Below, in pieces: positions 19,275 through 30,540 of a stretch of DNA of 64,000 nucleotides (the first letter of the stretch is position 1; every line of letters begins with the position of its first letter). The position numbers and the translations under genes were made by a program. Source of the stretch: Phyllostachys edulis. Taxonomy: Eukaryota > Streptophyta > Magnoliopsida > Poales > Poaceae. Under the pieces are notes generated by a model. The model was given only the letters and a program-made list of their open reading frames with translations, did no database searches and was not told the origin of the DNA. Location: positions 29,398,816 to 29,462,815 of the forward strand of contig CM070563.1 of assembly GCA_036346405.1 (NCBI GenBank), in the 5' to 3' direction.

Positions 19275-19637
19275 AGCTGAGTATGTGTTGTGTAGTGTGG
19301 TGTAGAGTTGGGTTTGGTTCAACCCTCTTTTATAAGCTCTATGGTTGGCATGGTGTGGTTAATTTCATGCAGAGTAGAGAGTCTTGTTTTTTAATTCTGG
19401 AAAGCTGAGAAGGTAGAGTGTTGTCATGTCGGTCTGAAAAGCTGGCGAGGCATAGTGTTGTCATGTCTTACTTTGCAGTGAGAAGTCATGGCTTGCTTTG
19501 CGGAGTGCTGTCTTATCAGTCTGAAAAGCTGGAGAGGCAGAGTGTTTTCACATCATTATTTGCGGAGTCTTGTCTTTTCGGTCTTAAAAGCTGGTGAGGT
19601 GGTCAGGGTTGTCAAGTCGATCTGAAAAGCCTAACCC
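19275..19637. other. Region between GRF-like genes, no gene seen
   Basis: Loose repeats around gaaaagctggagaggcagagtgttgtca recur several times (19400-19600) and grade into the 31 bp array. No coding sequence supported. Confidence 0.45.
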
Positions 19638-19955
19638 TAAACTGCGCAAAGCTGTCTCCTTTGGTCTTATCACTGCGCAAGGCTGCATCGTGTGGTCTTG
19701 TCACTGCGTAAAGCTGGCCCATGTGGTCGTATCACTGCAGAAAGCTGTCTCCTTTGGTCTTATCACTGCGCAAAGCTGCCGATTGTGGTCTTGTCACTGC
19801 GCAAAGCTGCCCCGTGTGATCTTCTCACTGCAGAAAGCTGTCTCCTTTGGTCTTATCACTGCGCAAAGCTGCCCCGTGTGGTCTTGTCACTGCGCAAAGC
19901 TGGCCCGTGTGGTCTTGTCATTGCTTGTTGCCTCGTCTGGTCTTGTCATCTGCAA
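19638..19955. repeat. 31 bp minisatellite upstream of the GRF gene
   Basis: About nine units of tcactgcgcaaagctg plus a 15 base variable half (ccccgtgtggtcttg, tctcctttggtctta and so on) run head to tail with a period of 31 bases. Variants alternate, hinting at a higher-order unit of three. There are no unique spacers between identical repeats, so it is an ordinary minisatellite. It ends about 135 bases before the GRF start at 20089. Confidence 0.85.
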
Positions 19956-20088
19956 GCTAATATATTACCCGCTTTGTTAGTCTCCCCCTGCGAGGCTATA
20001 AAATGCACGCCCCACGCTCCGAAATTAGGACCACTCGACCCTTGAAACCGTAGGAAGAAGAACTTTGTCCGTCTTACAGTAACATACG

Positions 20089-20693
20089 ATGGCAGACGCC
20101 CAGGGACCAGTCCAACCGGGGTCGCCGAAGGCAGACCTTCTCCTAGAAAGGAGGGAGGACTTCGGCCCTAACTACCGGTTGATGCCGAACAAGCGTGCTC
20201 AGCCGGTATGGCCGAAATGCAGACACGGGGAGGACGCTATCGTGCAGGTCATAGACTGCCTTTTCGATGGCGGACGACGCTTCTTCCGATGCCCATACTC
20301 TGGGGTAAATAGTTTTGTTCATGTTACTGCTAATACATCCTCCATACTAACTGTCCCTTGAAGCAGATGGCGAAATGCAACTTTACCCGCTGGATCGATC
20401 CTCCCCACGCTTACTATGTTGCAAGGCATGTGGATATATTGTGGAACCGAATCTTTGATTTGGAGGCGCAAATTGACGATCTCAAGGAGCAAAATGATGA
20501 CATCCGCCAACAGATGCAGCGCGAGAGGGGCAACGAGGAGGTCGTGAACATAGGAAGTTCTTATGATCCCACATGCTGCTGCGCCAACCCTAGCTGCATA
20601 TGCGCGTGCCACTACAACGACGGCCAGCCACGTCCGAGGCGCCCAACTAGAGAACACTCTATGTGGGTAGCGAGAGGCACCTTCTACCATTAG
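20089..20693 (+). CDS. GRF-type zinc-finger protein, two exons
   Basis: Exons 20089-20304 and 20367-20693, joined by a 62 base GT-AG intron in phase 0, give 180 residues. The finger spans residues about 43-84: KCRHGEDAIVQ, then GGRRFFRCPYSG and, across the intron, CNFTRWIDPP, matching the GRF pattern with Cys/His ligands and the G-R-FF and W-D positions. Residues about 95-125 (LEAQIDDLKEQNDDIRQQMQRER) form a coiled coil. The C-terminus has a Cys cluster (CCCANPSCICACH). The coiled coil suggests a dimer and the finger suggests nucleic-acid binding. Neighbours are another GRF gene, convergent, and a mobile-domain gene, so it may belong to a transposon or transposon-derived cluster. The frame is intact. 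Confidence 0.75.
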
Positions 20694-20972
20694 GCACGGA
20701 CGGATAAGATTGTACCTCCGTGCTCTCCCGTTTTGTACGCACTTATGTTCAATCTCCTAAAGCATGTAACTAAATGGTGGACGCGTCGTTGCGGTTGCCT
20801 TTTATCGAGTTGACATGTTGCATCGATGGGTCGTGTGCTTGAAGTTATAGGTGTCGATATGCATTCAACAGACGCATTCATGGGTACATAATGTTATTAG
20901 TTTATTCTCATTCATGACGAACTGCGATGCATACATAAAGAGTGGACATTAAATCCCATTAGAACTGAACTT

Positions 20973-21475
20973 CTACTTGGCAACAACAAGAAATAATAGA
21001 AGAAAGACCGCAAAACTAATTAGCTTAACTAATTTCTTCAGCATGTTCTCAACTCTTTCCATCCTTTCATCCAGTCGTTTGAGTCTATTCTCTTCATTCT
21101 GCGTGACTGGTTCGGAGGGTCGAGCCACAGGACAAAATGTAGCAACACCACGAGAGTCATCTTGCAAGGCTGCAATTTGCATTGCAATATCTTGAAACAC
21201 TCTTGGGATAACCGTCGACCTTGCGCCGAAGCGACATGTTGTGCTCTGAAAAAGAATTGCAGCTTGAAGTGAAAAAAACAACATGCTGTTTCGAATGGAA
21301 TTGATTAGGCGCAAGTTACCGTAAGATTTGAACACTTCATGAACACTCGGGATGGATTCGTTGGCGTATGCGAGGTGAAAACATTCACCGGATCACAGCA
21401 ACGAGGGCAAACCAGCTGCTGCCGAAGTGATTGTAATTGTCTGCTCACTCGAAAGTTAGATGGGGCCGAAGACAT
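20973..21475 (-). CDS. GRF-like zinc-finger protein with coiled coil and C-terminal membrane anchor
   Basis: Exon 1 is 21475-21320 and exon 2 21245-20973, joined by a 74 base GT-AG intron in phase 0; 142 residues. Residues 23-56 form a GRF-like finger: CPRC...NPSRVFMKC, then TTCRF across the intron. Residues about 95-125 are a charged coiled coil (NEENRLKRLDERMERVENML). The last 20 residues (LISFAVFLLLFLVVAK) are hydrophobic and could form a tail anchor. The intron position inside the finger matches that of the plus-strand GRF gene, supporting common descent. Convergent with that gene, 280 bases apart. The frame is intact; function unknown. Confidence 0.7.
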
Positions 21476-21809
21476 CCCGTCTAAGACTGCAAGAAAGGAG
21501 AGGACGAAATGAAGAGTGAGGTGAATGGCAGCCAAAGCATCCATATATAGCATGTGGCGGTATTGCAATTGGATTGAACGAAATTCGCGTCCGCGAGGTA
21601 GCGGGCCCGAGGAGGAATCGTGTGGCAGCGTTGAAGGTCATTCGCGTCCGCGAGGTAGCGGGCCCGGGTTGTCATTTGTACTGATTATTTCGGATAACAT
21701 TTTGTGTCCATAAATCACAATGTCATACTGCACACTGGCACTACATAAATCACAATGGCACAACACACAATGATATTATATAACATGCATTATACAACCA
21801 TGACATTAC

Positions 21810-24415
21810 TTATGGTACATCTCCCCGTCGCTTGCCCGGACGGCGTAACTGATTCTCAGGGAAGGTAAACCTGTCAGGGGAGTGGCGTACATCTCGTAAG
21901 TCATAGTAGGGGTGTTGCGTGGGAGGCGTCGCAGTGTACGTGGCCTGATCAAATCTGAGCAGTCTGTTGATCCACTCGTGCTCATCCTGCGGGAAAGGGT
22001 ACTTCGTGAGTTAGTCCTTGATTGATGCAACGGGAAAATTGTTGTAACTACGTTAAAGCATACCTGCATAGCTTGTTGTGTGGACGAGGATCCTCCTGGC
22101 CAGTCAGTGCCCTGAGTAGGTTGTTGTGTCGACGAGGATCCTCCTGGCCAGTCAGTGCCCTGAGCAGGTTGTTGTGTCGACGAGGATCCTCTGGCCGATC
22201 TGTCTTGCGTCTTCGCTTTGCCACGGTGTATCCGTGCTGCGTCTCGCTGAACCACTGGTCGTGCTCCTGCAGCTGCGGATGAATACCACGCGCAAATGAT
22301 CCGAACCCCACGTCGGGACGCTGCGGCGAGCATGGCTCGCTGTTGATAGTGGAACAGCGTCGCGTCGGCGAGGAAGTCATATGTTGCGGCTCCCTCCGTG
22401 ACGAAGACGGCTGAAGCAGAGTGTTGTCCCCTCTCAAGTGCTGCAAGAACAAACGGTTATGTCAGATACGTTCGAAAGGAGTGCCTGGACAAGTATTGAG
22501 CACAACAACCTGTGGCCCGAGGCGCGTCGAGGCTGAGCGACCGTAGCTCGGACGACTTCCGGACTGCGACGGACGTGTGGAGGGCGGTGCCGAGGGAGGT
22601 GCCGACGGCGGAGGAGGTGGAGGGTGCCCTCCGCGTCCTCGATGCTGTGCATGAACTTCGCTGTGGCGACCACAAGTTATGGTCCTAATTGCAGCCCTCG
22701 CGTCCCCGGTCATGGAGCGCACCGCCTGTAGGATGCGATCAATTGTGCTGTTGCGACCACGGCGTAGAACTTCTAAACCCTCACGCTCGATACGATCAAG
22801 GTGGTAGTGCTGCAAGGAAACCCATAGTAAGTTAGAAACGTGTTGTATTGTTCAAATTTGTACGAAGAATGTTTTACCGTCTCATCCTGGCGTGCCGCTC
22901 GGTGACGGTCGGGACCTGCTAGTACAACAGCATCTTCTATGACATCCACTGCACGCTCTGGCGGCGCCGATAAGCCTACACCTAGTGCGCGAACGCATTC
23001 ACCGCAAGTACGCAGCGTACGTCTCGATGGTGTAGCCTCGTAACTCGTGTACAACGTCTGTCGCCGCGCTCTTGCCCCACAACGCCGTCCACGGCTGCTG
23101 TGTCTGCTTCCAGTCGTCGCTCCTCCGGCCTCTCCTCATTTGTCTGCAATTGAATTCGGATGTCATAAAATGTAAGTCAGAAATGCGGCTAATATGAGGC
23201 AAAAAAACGACATATCGGTGTGCCTTCTCGGTGAGAGGTCGTCTTGGCCGTGGTGGCACCTCCTGGTAAAGCCCAAACTGTCTCATGACCCGCTGTGGAT
23301 TGTACGGCTCGACCATGTGGGAAAAGACCAGGTGGCATGTCGTCAACCATAGCGTCTCGTCCTGAGTGCACTGCGAGGATAATCTATAGGGGGCCGTCTC
23401 CGCAAGGAACTGTGCAGTCCAGTGCCACCAGATGACCTCGTCCTCGTGTAGAGTCTCGAATAGGTTGTGGAACTCAGGGTACAGACGCCTCGGTCTCTCT
23501 CTGGCCCAACGTAGGATGGCAAGTGTCCAACGCGTTCCCATTGTAGGCCCATCGACGGGGTCCTGGCCTCTAGTACGACCATAAAGCTCGTCTGTCAACT
23601 GGAAAGAATGCACTCTGCTCCGAAAATACGGCCGGCCAATTGGAAAGTGCTCCCACGACCATAGCTGTAGCAGTGTGTAGCATACCGCGAGGACTGGCTC
23701 CCCGCCCGTACTACGCTGAGTGGCATCGCACAACCCTCGGTAAGTGGCACAAAGCACTGCAGAGCCCCAACTGTATTGTGGCACCTCGTCAGGAAGAGCA
23801 TCCACCAAAGACTCTGCGAGATGGATGTAGCTCGGGTACACGCAGTCTCCCTGAGTCGTAGGAAACAAGATCCATCCGAACAGGAACAAAAGGTACGCGA
23901 GGAAGTGTGTCCTAACTGCCGCGACAGGCGCATGCAAAGGGCAAGTCATGTACCCCCGCAGCAAGGAATGTGGCACACCCGATATGTTGTCAGCAATCGG
24001 GTGACCGAATCTCTCAGCCATACGCACCTTCCAGTCTGGTCGTCTTGGTGGTGGCACTACCGGAAGACCCTCGGTGATGAACAGTAAGCATAGCTACGTC
24101 CTCCAGAGTTATGGTCATCTCCCCCCACCGGAAGTGGAAGGTGTGAGTCTCTGGTCTCCAACGATCCACGAGCGCAGATAGGAGTGCCGCGTCAAACTGA
24201 AGCGCGTGCCGATGGTCCAACATGCGGGCAAGGGGCAGGAGGCCGGCGTCTCGCAGTGTGGGGACGTACCGCTCGTCAAGAGGCCACCTCTCTCTAGGGG
24301 CGCTCAGGACCAGGCTCGGAGGGCCGACGCCAGACCGCCAGGCTCGGCATCGGTGTCGCGCATCCCAGCGTGTGTCGAGTAGCTCATACGGGCCATCATC
24401 CGGAGGCTGTGCCAT
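21810..24415 (-). pseudogene. Plant mobile domain (PMD/MAIN-like) protein, probably frameshifted
   Basis: Start ATG at 24415: MAQPPDDGPYELLDTRWDAR, then WPLDERYVPTLRDAGLLPLARMLD and TFHFRWGEMTITLEDVAMLT, the classical opening of the plant mobile domain. At about 24080 the frame shifts by a 13 base excess and resumes as GLPVVPPPRRPDW in a 352-codon frame (24057-22999) holding YLLFLFGWILFPT, PQYSWGSAVLCATYRGLCD and DGPTMGTRW. A further frame change near 23000, an intron ending about 22813 (cttgcag), and later segments (QHYHLDRIEREGLEVL; Pro-rich; a repeated Q-rich stretch; DEHEWINRLLRF) lead to the stop at 21810-21812. The domain occurs in MAIN/MAIL1 proteins and in retrotransposons and Mutator-like elements. 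Two frame breaks suggest a pseudogene, unless the breaks are sequence errors. Confidence 0.75.
22072..22195. repeat. 57 bp tandem repeat within the mobile-domain gene
   Basis: Two complete units and a partial third of gttgtgtcgacgaggatcct plus cctggccagtcagtgccctgag. The length is a multiple of three, so the protein repeats (about DWPGGSSSTQQPTQGT in one frame) without shifting frame. Confidence 0.8.
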
Positions 24416-24657
24416 CTCCTGCCAACAGAGAACCAACACGTTAGTCCGCATATCAAACATAATGTATGGTACAGAAAAAGAAAGCGAAACATATGACAAC
24501 AGAATGTAAGACAAAGTGAATACCACCATATAGACACCCATACAACATAACAGTATATATGACCATAATGAGTTAACATAAGACCCAGATAACATAACAT
24601 TACGTCCGTACAAAAAGGCATGGTTTCGCAATGATACAACTCATACAAGCCATTAAA

Positions 24658-25478
24658 CTAAGCATGCTGGGCGGCGCTCTTGTCAGGGAAGCGCTGCCCT
24701 AGGAGAAGGGTGTCCCCATTGAACCCCCACTCGGCCCCCTCCGGCTGTGGCAGAACCAACGATGTCATTGTGACATCGTCCAATCTTGAGGAGACGTAAG
24801 AAATATCGGTGGTCACAACACCACCAACTACACCTCCCGTACCAGCACCAGCTTCTCCGTCTTGGTCGTCTTCAGAACTAGCTGTTTCGACGTCCTCCTC
24901 CTCACTTTCCACCTCTTCCGCCTGGTCGGCCAGGTACTCGTGGCAATCAATACGGGCTGCCCACCATCGCTCCACTCCTTCGTTGGGCTCAAAGTTGTCG
25001 GCACGCCTCCTTACGTCTCCATCACCCACTTCCTCGCCTGCGTCTCCTCCAACACCGGAGACCAACGCAGGCTCCTCCTCACAAGCAGCTTCACTGGAAC
25101 CACCAACGCCAGATGTCCCCGCGCTCTCCACGAACTGAACATAGACCATCGGCCGCGCATATATCACAGCCTCAGGGTTGCAAACAACCTCCATGTAATA
25201 GGCCCATGAAGCGTCACTTGTCACCTTCATAAGTTGCCAAAAAATCTCGTTTGCACCACCCACCACCGAGGCATACAACGCATCGATGCGTAGCTTCTTC
25301 CTTGCAGTTGTGCGATCGAACGCGGAACGCACGCATCGTCTTAGATCTGACAGGCTCATGTCCTTTAGACCGGCGCCCGGATCATGGTCCAGCCACAATT
25401 TGACGGGTCCGCCCCGTACGGTCCGTCTCGTACGAGAGCTTCCCCGTGGAACACGAACAGATCTTGAATCTCCGCCAT
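24658..25478 (-). pseudogene. MuDR-type transposase N-terminus, truncated
   Basis: From ATG 25478 the frame begins MAEIQDLFVFHGEALVRDGP, typical of rice mudrA-like N-termini. A shift near 25400 leads into the main frame (25398-24658) with LWLDHDPGAGLKDMSLSDLR, SAFDRTTARKKLRI, NEIFWQLMKVTSDASWAYYM and an acidic linker. It ends with GQRFPDKSAAQHA just where the MuDR DNA-binding domain (G..F.dK.....A) would begin; a stop follows at 24658. The MULE catalytic domain (usually several hundred residues more) is absent. The remnant points the same way as the mobile-domain gene and ends about 240 bases upstream of it. Confidence 0.6.
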
Positions 25479-25499
25479 CAAGTACCTAACACAGGTGCA

Positions 25500-25735
25500 T
25501 ATTAAACCACTGATATTTTCAAATTTTTGGTTCAAGTTCCTGACACTTCTGTAATTTGTTCATAATCTAATATACTGCACATTATGTTCAATTCTATTTC
25601 TATTTAAACATCTCTTATAAAATTACAGAATTATGTACGGAATACATTTTCATGAAAGGTGCAAACAAACCTGAATTTTTGTGAAAAGAAAGGTGCAAAC
25701 AAACCTGATTTTTTTACACATAAAAAAAACCAAAA
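25500..25735. other. AT-rich spacer
   Basis: AT-rich sequence with several poly-A runs and a repeated aggtgcaaacaaacctga unit (25658 and 25691). No gene supported. Confidence 0.5.
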
Positions 25736-26320
25736 AAAACTTGGAACATGAAAAGATTTAATTAGAAAAATTGAATTTAATTGAAGTTTATTTTATTCTT
25801 CTAAATTATTTTTTATTTTCTGAAAGACTCTGAAAAATGGGAGAATTGAAAAAAAAAATATGTTAAATGCATAGCGGTTCTTGATCACGTTACTTCACTA
25901 TGGTGTAGTTAAAGCAGAGTACTTTATGGAGCTTCTACAGAATGCAATTCAAGAAGTCAGTTGTGATTATGAAGCTACCCTAAAACATAGAGGATTCAAT
26001 GTCGGTGTGAGTGGTTCTTTCTGGGATTCCACTACAAGAGGCATACCGACATTGAATCCTCCATGTTTTAGGGCATCTTCATAATCACAACGAGCGTTCT
26101 TAGCCTCTTCAATTGCATTATGTAGAAGCTCCATAAAGTACTCTGTTTTAACTACACCATGCTGAAGTAACGTGATCAAGAACCGTAGCGACAAAGATAT
26201 TATTTTTTTCAATTCTCCGTTTTGTAGTCTTTCGTAAAATAAAAATAATTTAAATTAATAAAATAAACTTCAATTATATTCAAAAATTTTTTAATTAAAA
26301 CTTTTCATGTCCAATTTTTT
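25736..26320. repeat. Long inverted repeat (foldback), arms about 270 bp, loop 38 bp
   Basis: The left arm (about 25736-26006) and the right arm (26045 to about 26320) are reverse complements. Paired examples are ggttcttgatcacgttactt (25876) with aagtaacgtgatcaagaacc (26165), and gaggattcaatgtcggt with accgacattgaatcctcc. The central 150 bases of each arm match at roughly nine in ten positions by eye; the AT-rich outer parts are looser, and one arm carries extra bases (gaacgctcg region). The loop is about 26007-26044. Transcription through it would give a long hairpin RNA. No terminal repeats of a known transposon class were seen at its ends. Confidence 0.92.
26045..26212 (-). pseudogene. RNA-dependent RNA polymerase (RDR)-like gene fragment in the foldback arm
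   Basis: The minus strand reads FLITLLQHGVVKTEYFMELL then HNAIEEAKNARCDYEDALKH, about 45 residues. The spacing of LLQ.GV..EYF.ELL..AIEEA...R.DYE.AL resembles a segment of plant RDR proteins (RDR3-5 group). The left arm encodes the same piece on the plus strand (25881-26005) with a few changes and six bases fewer. No catalytic DLDGD-type motif is present, so this is only a gene scrap. The identification rests on one short motif recalled from the family and could be wrong; a database search would settle it. Confidence 0.42.
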
Positions 26321-27394
26321 CCTTCGATTTTTCTGATTTTTTTAATTGGTTTTTCCCACTTTTCTTTTCTTTCTCTCTCCTTGCTGACTACTAAGTCTTA
26401 AAATATTTTCTAACGCATTTTGATTGTTTAATTAATGTCTTGAGTTTTATTGCCGATTAATTTTCTTATATATACTATGATTAATTTTACATTTTCTTTA
26501 TCCGCCCTAATTATCTATAAATCGGCCTCATCGCTATTTGACTTGTACGCGGCTTAATTAAATCGTTGGTCTAAAAAATTACATCGCGTCCATATTTATT
26601 TTTACTAATGCCTAATTACATTTCTTACTGCTAAACTGTTAATAAAATATTACTAATTTGCTACTTCCTAAATTTGCCCTTCTCACATAATCTCATCCCT
26701 AATCCTTCCCTTCACTTCATCCTCTTACTCTAATATTCTCCTCACCTAATCCCTTGTATTTATCTCTCCCTTATCTCCTCACCACCGAAATATCCTACCT
26801 GCCATTCTTCCTTCCCAATCGTTCTTAATCCTCCAAGGCTTCTCTCCTCTCGACTTATCTCCTCACTGGAACGTACATTGCAACCTCTATTTAATTTACA
26901 ACACTAACAATAATAAATCTGCTAAGTCAACTAATTACTAGCTAATCACATTGCTAACTACTAACTCACACTAAGTCAAAATACACCAACTGCACAACTA
27001 TAACTACTTAGTTGCTACAATAAGAAACTACAAATCATCTAATTATATCCTAATGACATTGCTAAAACTATAGCCGAATGCGAATGCGAATGACAATTAC
27101 CTTTTTTAGATGCTCACAACACGATGCACAACTTCTCTGGTTGCCTTCCTTCTCTTCCGCGAGCTCTCTTTCTCTCTTCCTCTCTGCCTTGCCTCTTCCT
27201 CTCTTTCTCTCTTCTTCTCTGGTTGCAAATGAAACTGGCGTCGCTGAGCTGAGCTGCTGCGTTCTACTTGATTTATGCCATAGCTCAGCGGGCAAGGCTG
27301 ACCAAAAAAAGCGATTAGAGCTGACGCGTGCCCGGCTGAAATGGCGAGTCTTGTGACAACAGCGCTTCGAGGCGAGGGACGCGCGTGGGTGTGG
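26321..27394. other. AT-rich intergenic DNA
   Basis: 26321-27060 is AT-rich, with many cta/act-rich stretches and no gene. 27100-27240 is a C/T-rich (tctctctt) block. Nothing here resembles a known coding sequence, tRNA or transposon end. The Gypsy LTR starts at 27395. Confidence 0.5.
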
Positions 27395-30300
27395 TGTAAC
27401 ATCCCAATTTTTTGAGCTTAAAAATCATTTGAATAGTTGGTAGGAGAGAGAGTCCACCATTTGGATTTATTTGAATTTAAATTAAAAGCTTAATATTGGA
27501 CCTTTAGTAACAAAACAATTTAATATGAATAATTCCAACATGAACATTAGTCAAAACTATTTTATTTGGATTCTATGAGCTTGGATATATTTTCTAGAAT
27601 TTTCTGGAATTTTTCCAAGGTCTTTTGCTATTTTCCATTGCTTATTTGAATTTCTGGTATTTTATTAAAAAGGAAAAGCTATTTAAATCTCCAAATGGAA
27701 TTCGGGCCGAATTCCTTCGGCCCATCCCTGTTCATCTCAGCCCAAACCCTCCTCCACCGTTGGATCAACGCCGAGCGGTTAGATCTCCACCCGCGCGCGC
27801 GAGCCTCGCTCTCTCTCTCTCTGACGTGTGGACCCCACCACCTTCGTCCTCGCCGCGTTCTTCTCCGTGCGGACGCGCCGCGCGCAACCGCCATTAGCGG
27901 TCAACGCCGAGCTTCACGCGCGGGCGCCTCCAACCTCCCCGTTCCCTCCGCGAGTGCGCACGACCTCCACGACCACGCCGCCACCCCCGCAACCCCCCTC
28001 ATCCGCGGCGGTTGCGCCCGTTCGCTGCGCCGCCGCCACGACCTCCACGCAGCCGCCGCCTCGGAGCTCCCCGGCCCCTATAAAAGGCACCCCCGGGATC
28101 GCACCGCCCTCCTTTTCCCAAACCCCCAACCCACACCTCCTCCCGAGCCCCAGCGCCGCCGCAATTTGAGTTTTAGAGCTCCTCGCCGCCGGTGGAATTT
28201 CTTCGATTGCGCCGCCGCCGTAGCCGCCGCGTCGTCGGGGAGCACGCCACCGAGTTCGCCATCGCCTCCTCTACCTCCCGGACCCCTCGCCGTCGCCTAG
28301 GCCTCACCGGAGCGCCTGTCCGACAAAACCCGAGCTGCTTCGCCGCTCCGACCTCGCCGCCGGCCACCACCGTCCACCTCAACCACCCGGAGGTACCTCT
28401 TCGTGTTCGCAATAGCGTTAGCTACACGCCGGTACCACCCATTCTCGCCGGCGAGCCGCCGTTCGCCGGGACCCTTGGTTCCGTCTTGCGCCGCGCCGCC
28501 GCCGTCCACGTCGGCGTCGGCTTCGGCCCGTGCTTGCGTGTCGCGCCAGTGGCGCCAGCGTCGGCCGCGTGTCGCGCCACGTGAGTGCCCACGTGGTCGT
28601 CGGCCGCCAGATCGATGGCTCGGTGGACTTGGTCCACCGTGGAGCGGGTCACCGACATGTGGGTCCCACATGTCGATTAATTCTTTAATTCTTTTAAATT
28701 TCCGAAATCCTTCACGAGCGTCACCTTGCGCAATAATTAGAATTTCCTTTAGAAAAACAATTCGGGAAAATTGTTAAATAATGATTTAGGTTTAAATTTG
28801 TAAAATTCATAACTTTTGCATCCAAACTCCAAATTGGGTGTTTCAAATTTCTAAATTCATATAAAATTAAGATCTAGCTCATCAAACCAAAATTTTTTTA
28901 AATTTGATTTTGTTTAAATTTAGAAATTCATTTAAATTTCGAGTTAAGTTAAAACTTGTAAAATTCATATCTTTTGAATCCTAACTCCAAATCCATCCAT
29001 TCAAATTCCTAAATTTGTCTAAAATCCAGATCTATCTATTGGAGCTTTTTATTTATTTTATTGGAGTTATTTGCTTCTGGTTTTTATTTAGTTTGTTTGT
29101 TTGTGTCGTTTTGAGTAGACTTTATTTCTTTGGAAGAGTTGAAGAAGAAGGACCTTTCCAAGACCAAGATCAATTCCTAGATCCTTTTCAAGGCAAGCTA
29201 TGCCCTTGACCATCTTGCTTCCCAGTTTTATAAAAGTATCTTGATTCAAATTACTGCATCTTAATTCAAGTATTTATTTAAATGTTTTGGGTGTAGTAGT
29301 TAATTCCAAATTGTTATGTCTTCCTTGTGTAATTGTTATGCCATGATCCTTTGTCACCCTAGTTGATATTTAGTTGGTAATTATTGTAGCACCAACGTGG
29401 GTTGGTTAATCTGAGTAGATTGCTTAGCCATGCCACGAATCTTTTGTCATGTAGATTGCTATATAAATTTGACTAAGTGAATATGCAACTATGTGATAAA
29501 AGCTGTGTGTACTATGTGTCTTTGTGACATGTGTTGCACTTAAAACCAATGGGGTGGTAAAAGGATTGGAACCGAGGCAAGTGGTGGAAGCTGTGTGAAA
29601 GGGTGGTGTGTGGCTGTGTGGACTATGTGAATATTAATCTGTGTGTGCGTGTGATGGCATGTGGAAGTCTTGCCTTGGTCAATTAAGGACCTCACCATGT
29701 GCTCTAAAGAGCTGAGCTTCTGTGCGACCACATATACATTTTGAGACAGGCCTAGCATAGTAAGATAAGGTATCTGAAATGCTTTGTTATGATTAGTGTT
29801 AGCTACACTAATTGTATCTTGTGGGTAAAGTGTACAAACCTCTGCAGAGTGTAACTTAATCTATTGAATAGCGCGTCATGATCATGGACAATGCTCGGGA
29901 TTTGACACTAGGGTAGATTTTCATAAAGCGTGTGGGAAGGGAGCTATGTGAATAAATCATTTAGCTATGTGAATAACCCGTTAGGCTGTGTGTGTCTTTG
30001 TGAAATAACTTGTTAAAATGATTATTGTCTATTTGTTTTACCTGTCTTTAATCTATTAAATTGTATTCAATTGCAAAAGTTGCATTTATGCAAAAGAGCC
30101 CTGAAAGCCTTTCTCTTGTAATAAGCCCGCATGTAAATATTGCATCTCGTGGTGTGGCTTGCGAGTAGCGGTGTGTACTCACGCTTGTTTTGACGAATCA
30201 AGCAGAGGAGGAGTCTTCACCAAAGATACGAGGACGAGTTCATCGAAGGTGCTGATCGTGAGGTCTTGATCGATCGGTTGCTGTGGCGAATCGATGGGGT

Positions 30301-30536
30301 GCCACTACCGTTTATGTTCCGCTTTGTTTATTTCCTATGTTAGCCTGCGTGGCTCAATATTTGTAAACTTCGACCTTAAGGTCAAAACCATTATTTGATT
30401 ATCAAAGTTAACCGTTTATGTTATTATTAAGCTTGTATGGAGCGATTGCCATCTTTGTTGACCTTGTGTGCACTAGCATGATCTGGGCTAGTCGTTAAAC
30501 CTGAAGGGTCCCGAACCGTAGTTTTGGGTCCCGACA
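27395..30536 (+). repeat. Gypsy 5' LTR
   Basis: 3,142 bases, TG...CA ended. It holds a GC-rich promoter-like section (27700-28670) with a TATA box at 28079-28086 (tataaaag), then AT-rich DNA with repeated tgtaaaattcat elements. Open frames of 100-200 codons in the GC-rich part reflect composition and have no recognisable domain. Confidence 0.95.
28079..28086 (+). promoter_or_regulatory. TATA box in Gypsy 5' LTR
   Basis: tataaaag in the context ggcccctataaaaggcacc. The 3' LTR has the same site at about 36898 (cccctataaaggcacc), one A shorter. This is the expected start region for retrotransposon RNA. Confidence 0.65.
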
Positions 30537-30540
30537 AAAG

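Noticed and set aside
19638..19955. CRISPR-like regular repeats with 31 bp period
   Set aside because: The repeats are contiguous and degenerate, without unique spacers of constant length, in a plant nuclear sequence.
27679..28777. Long frames (up to 201 codons) in the GC-rich part of the Gypsy LTR
   Set aside because: Open in many frames at once, no domain, and the matching frames in the other LTR are shifted by small indels.
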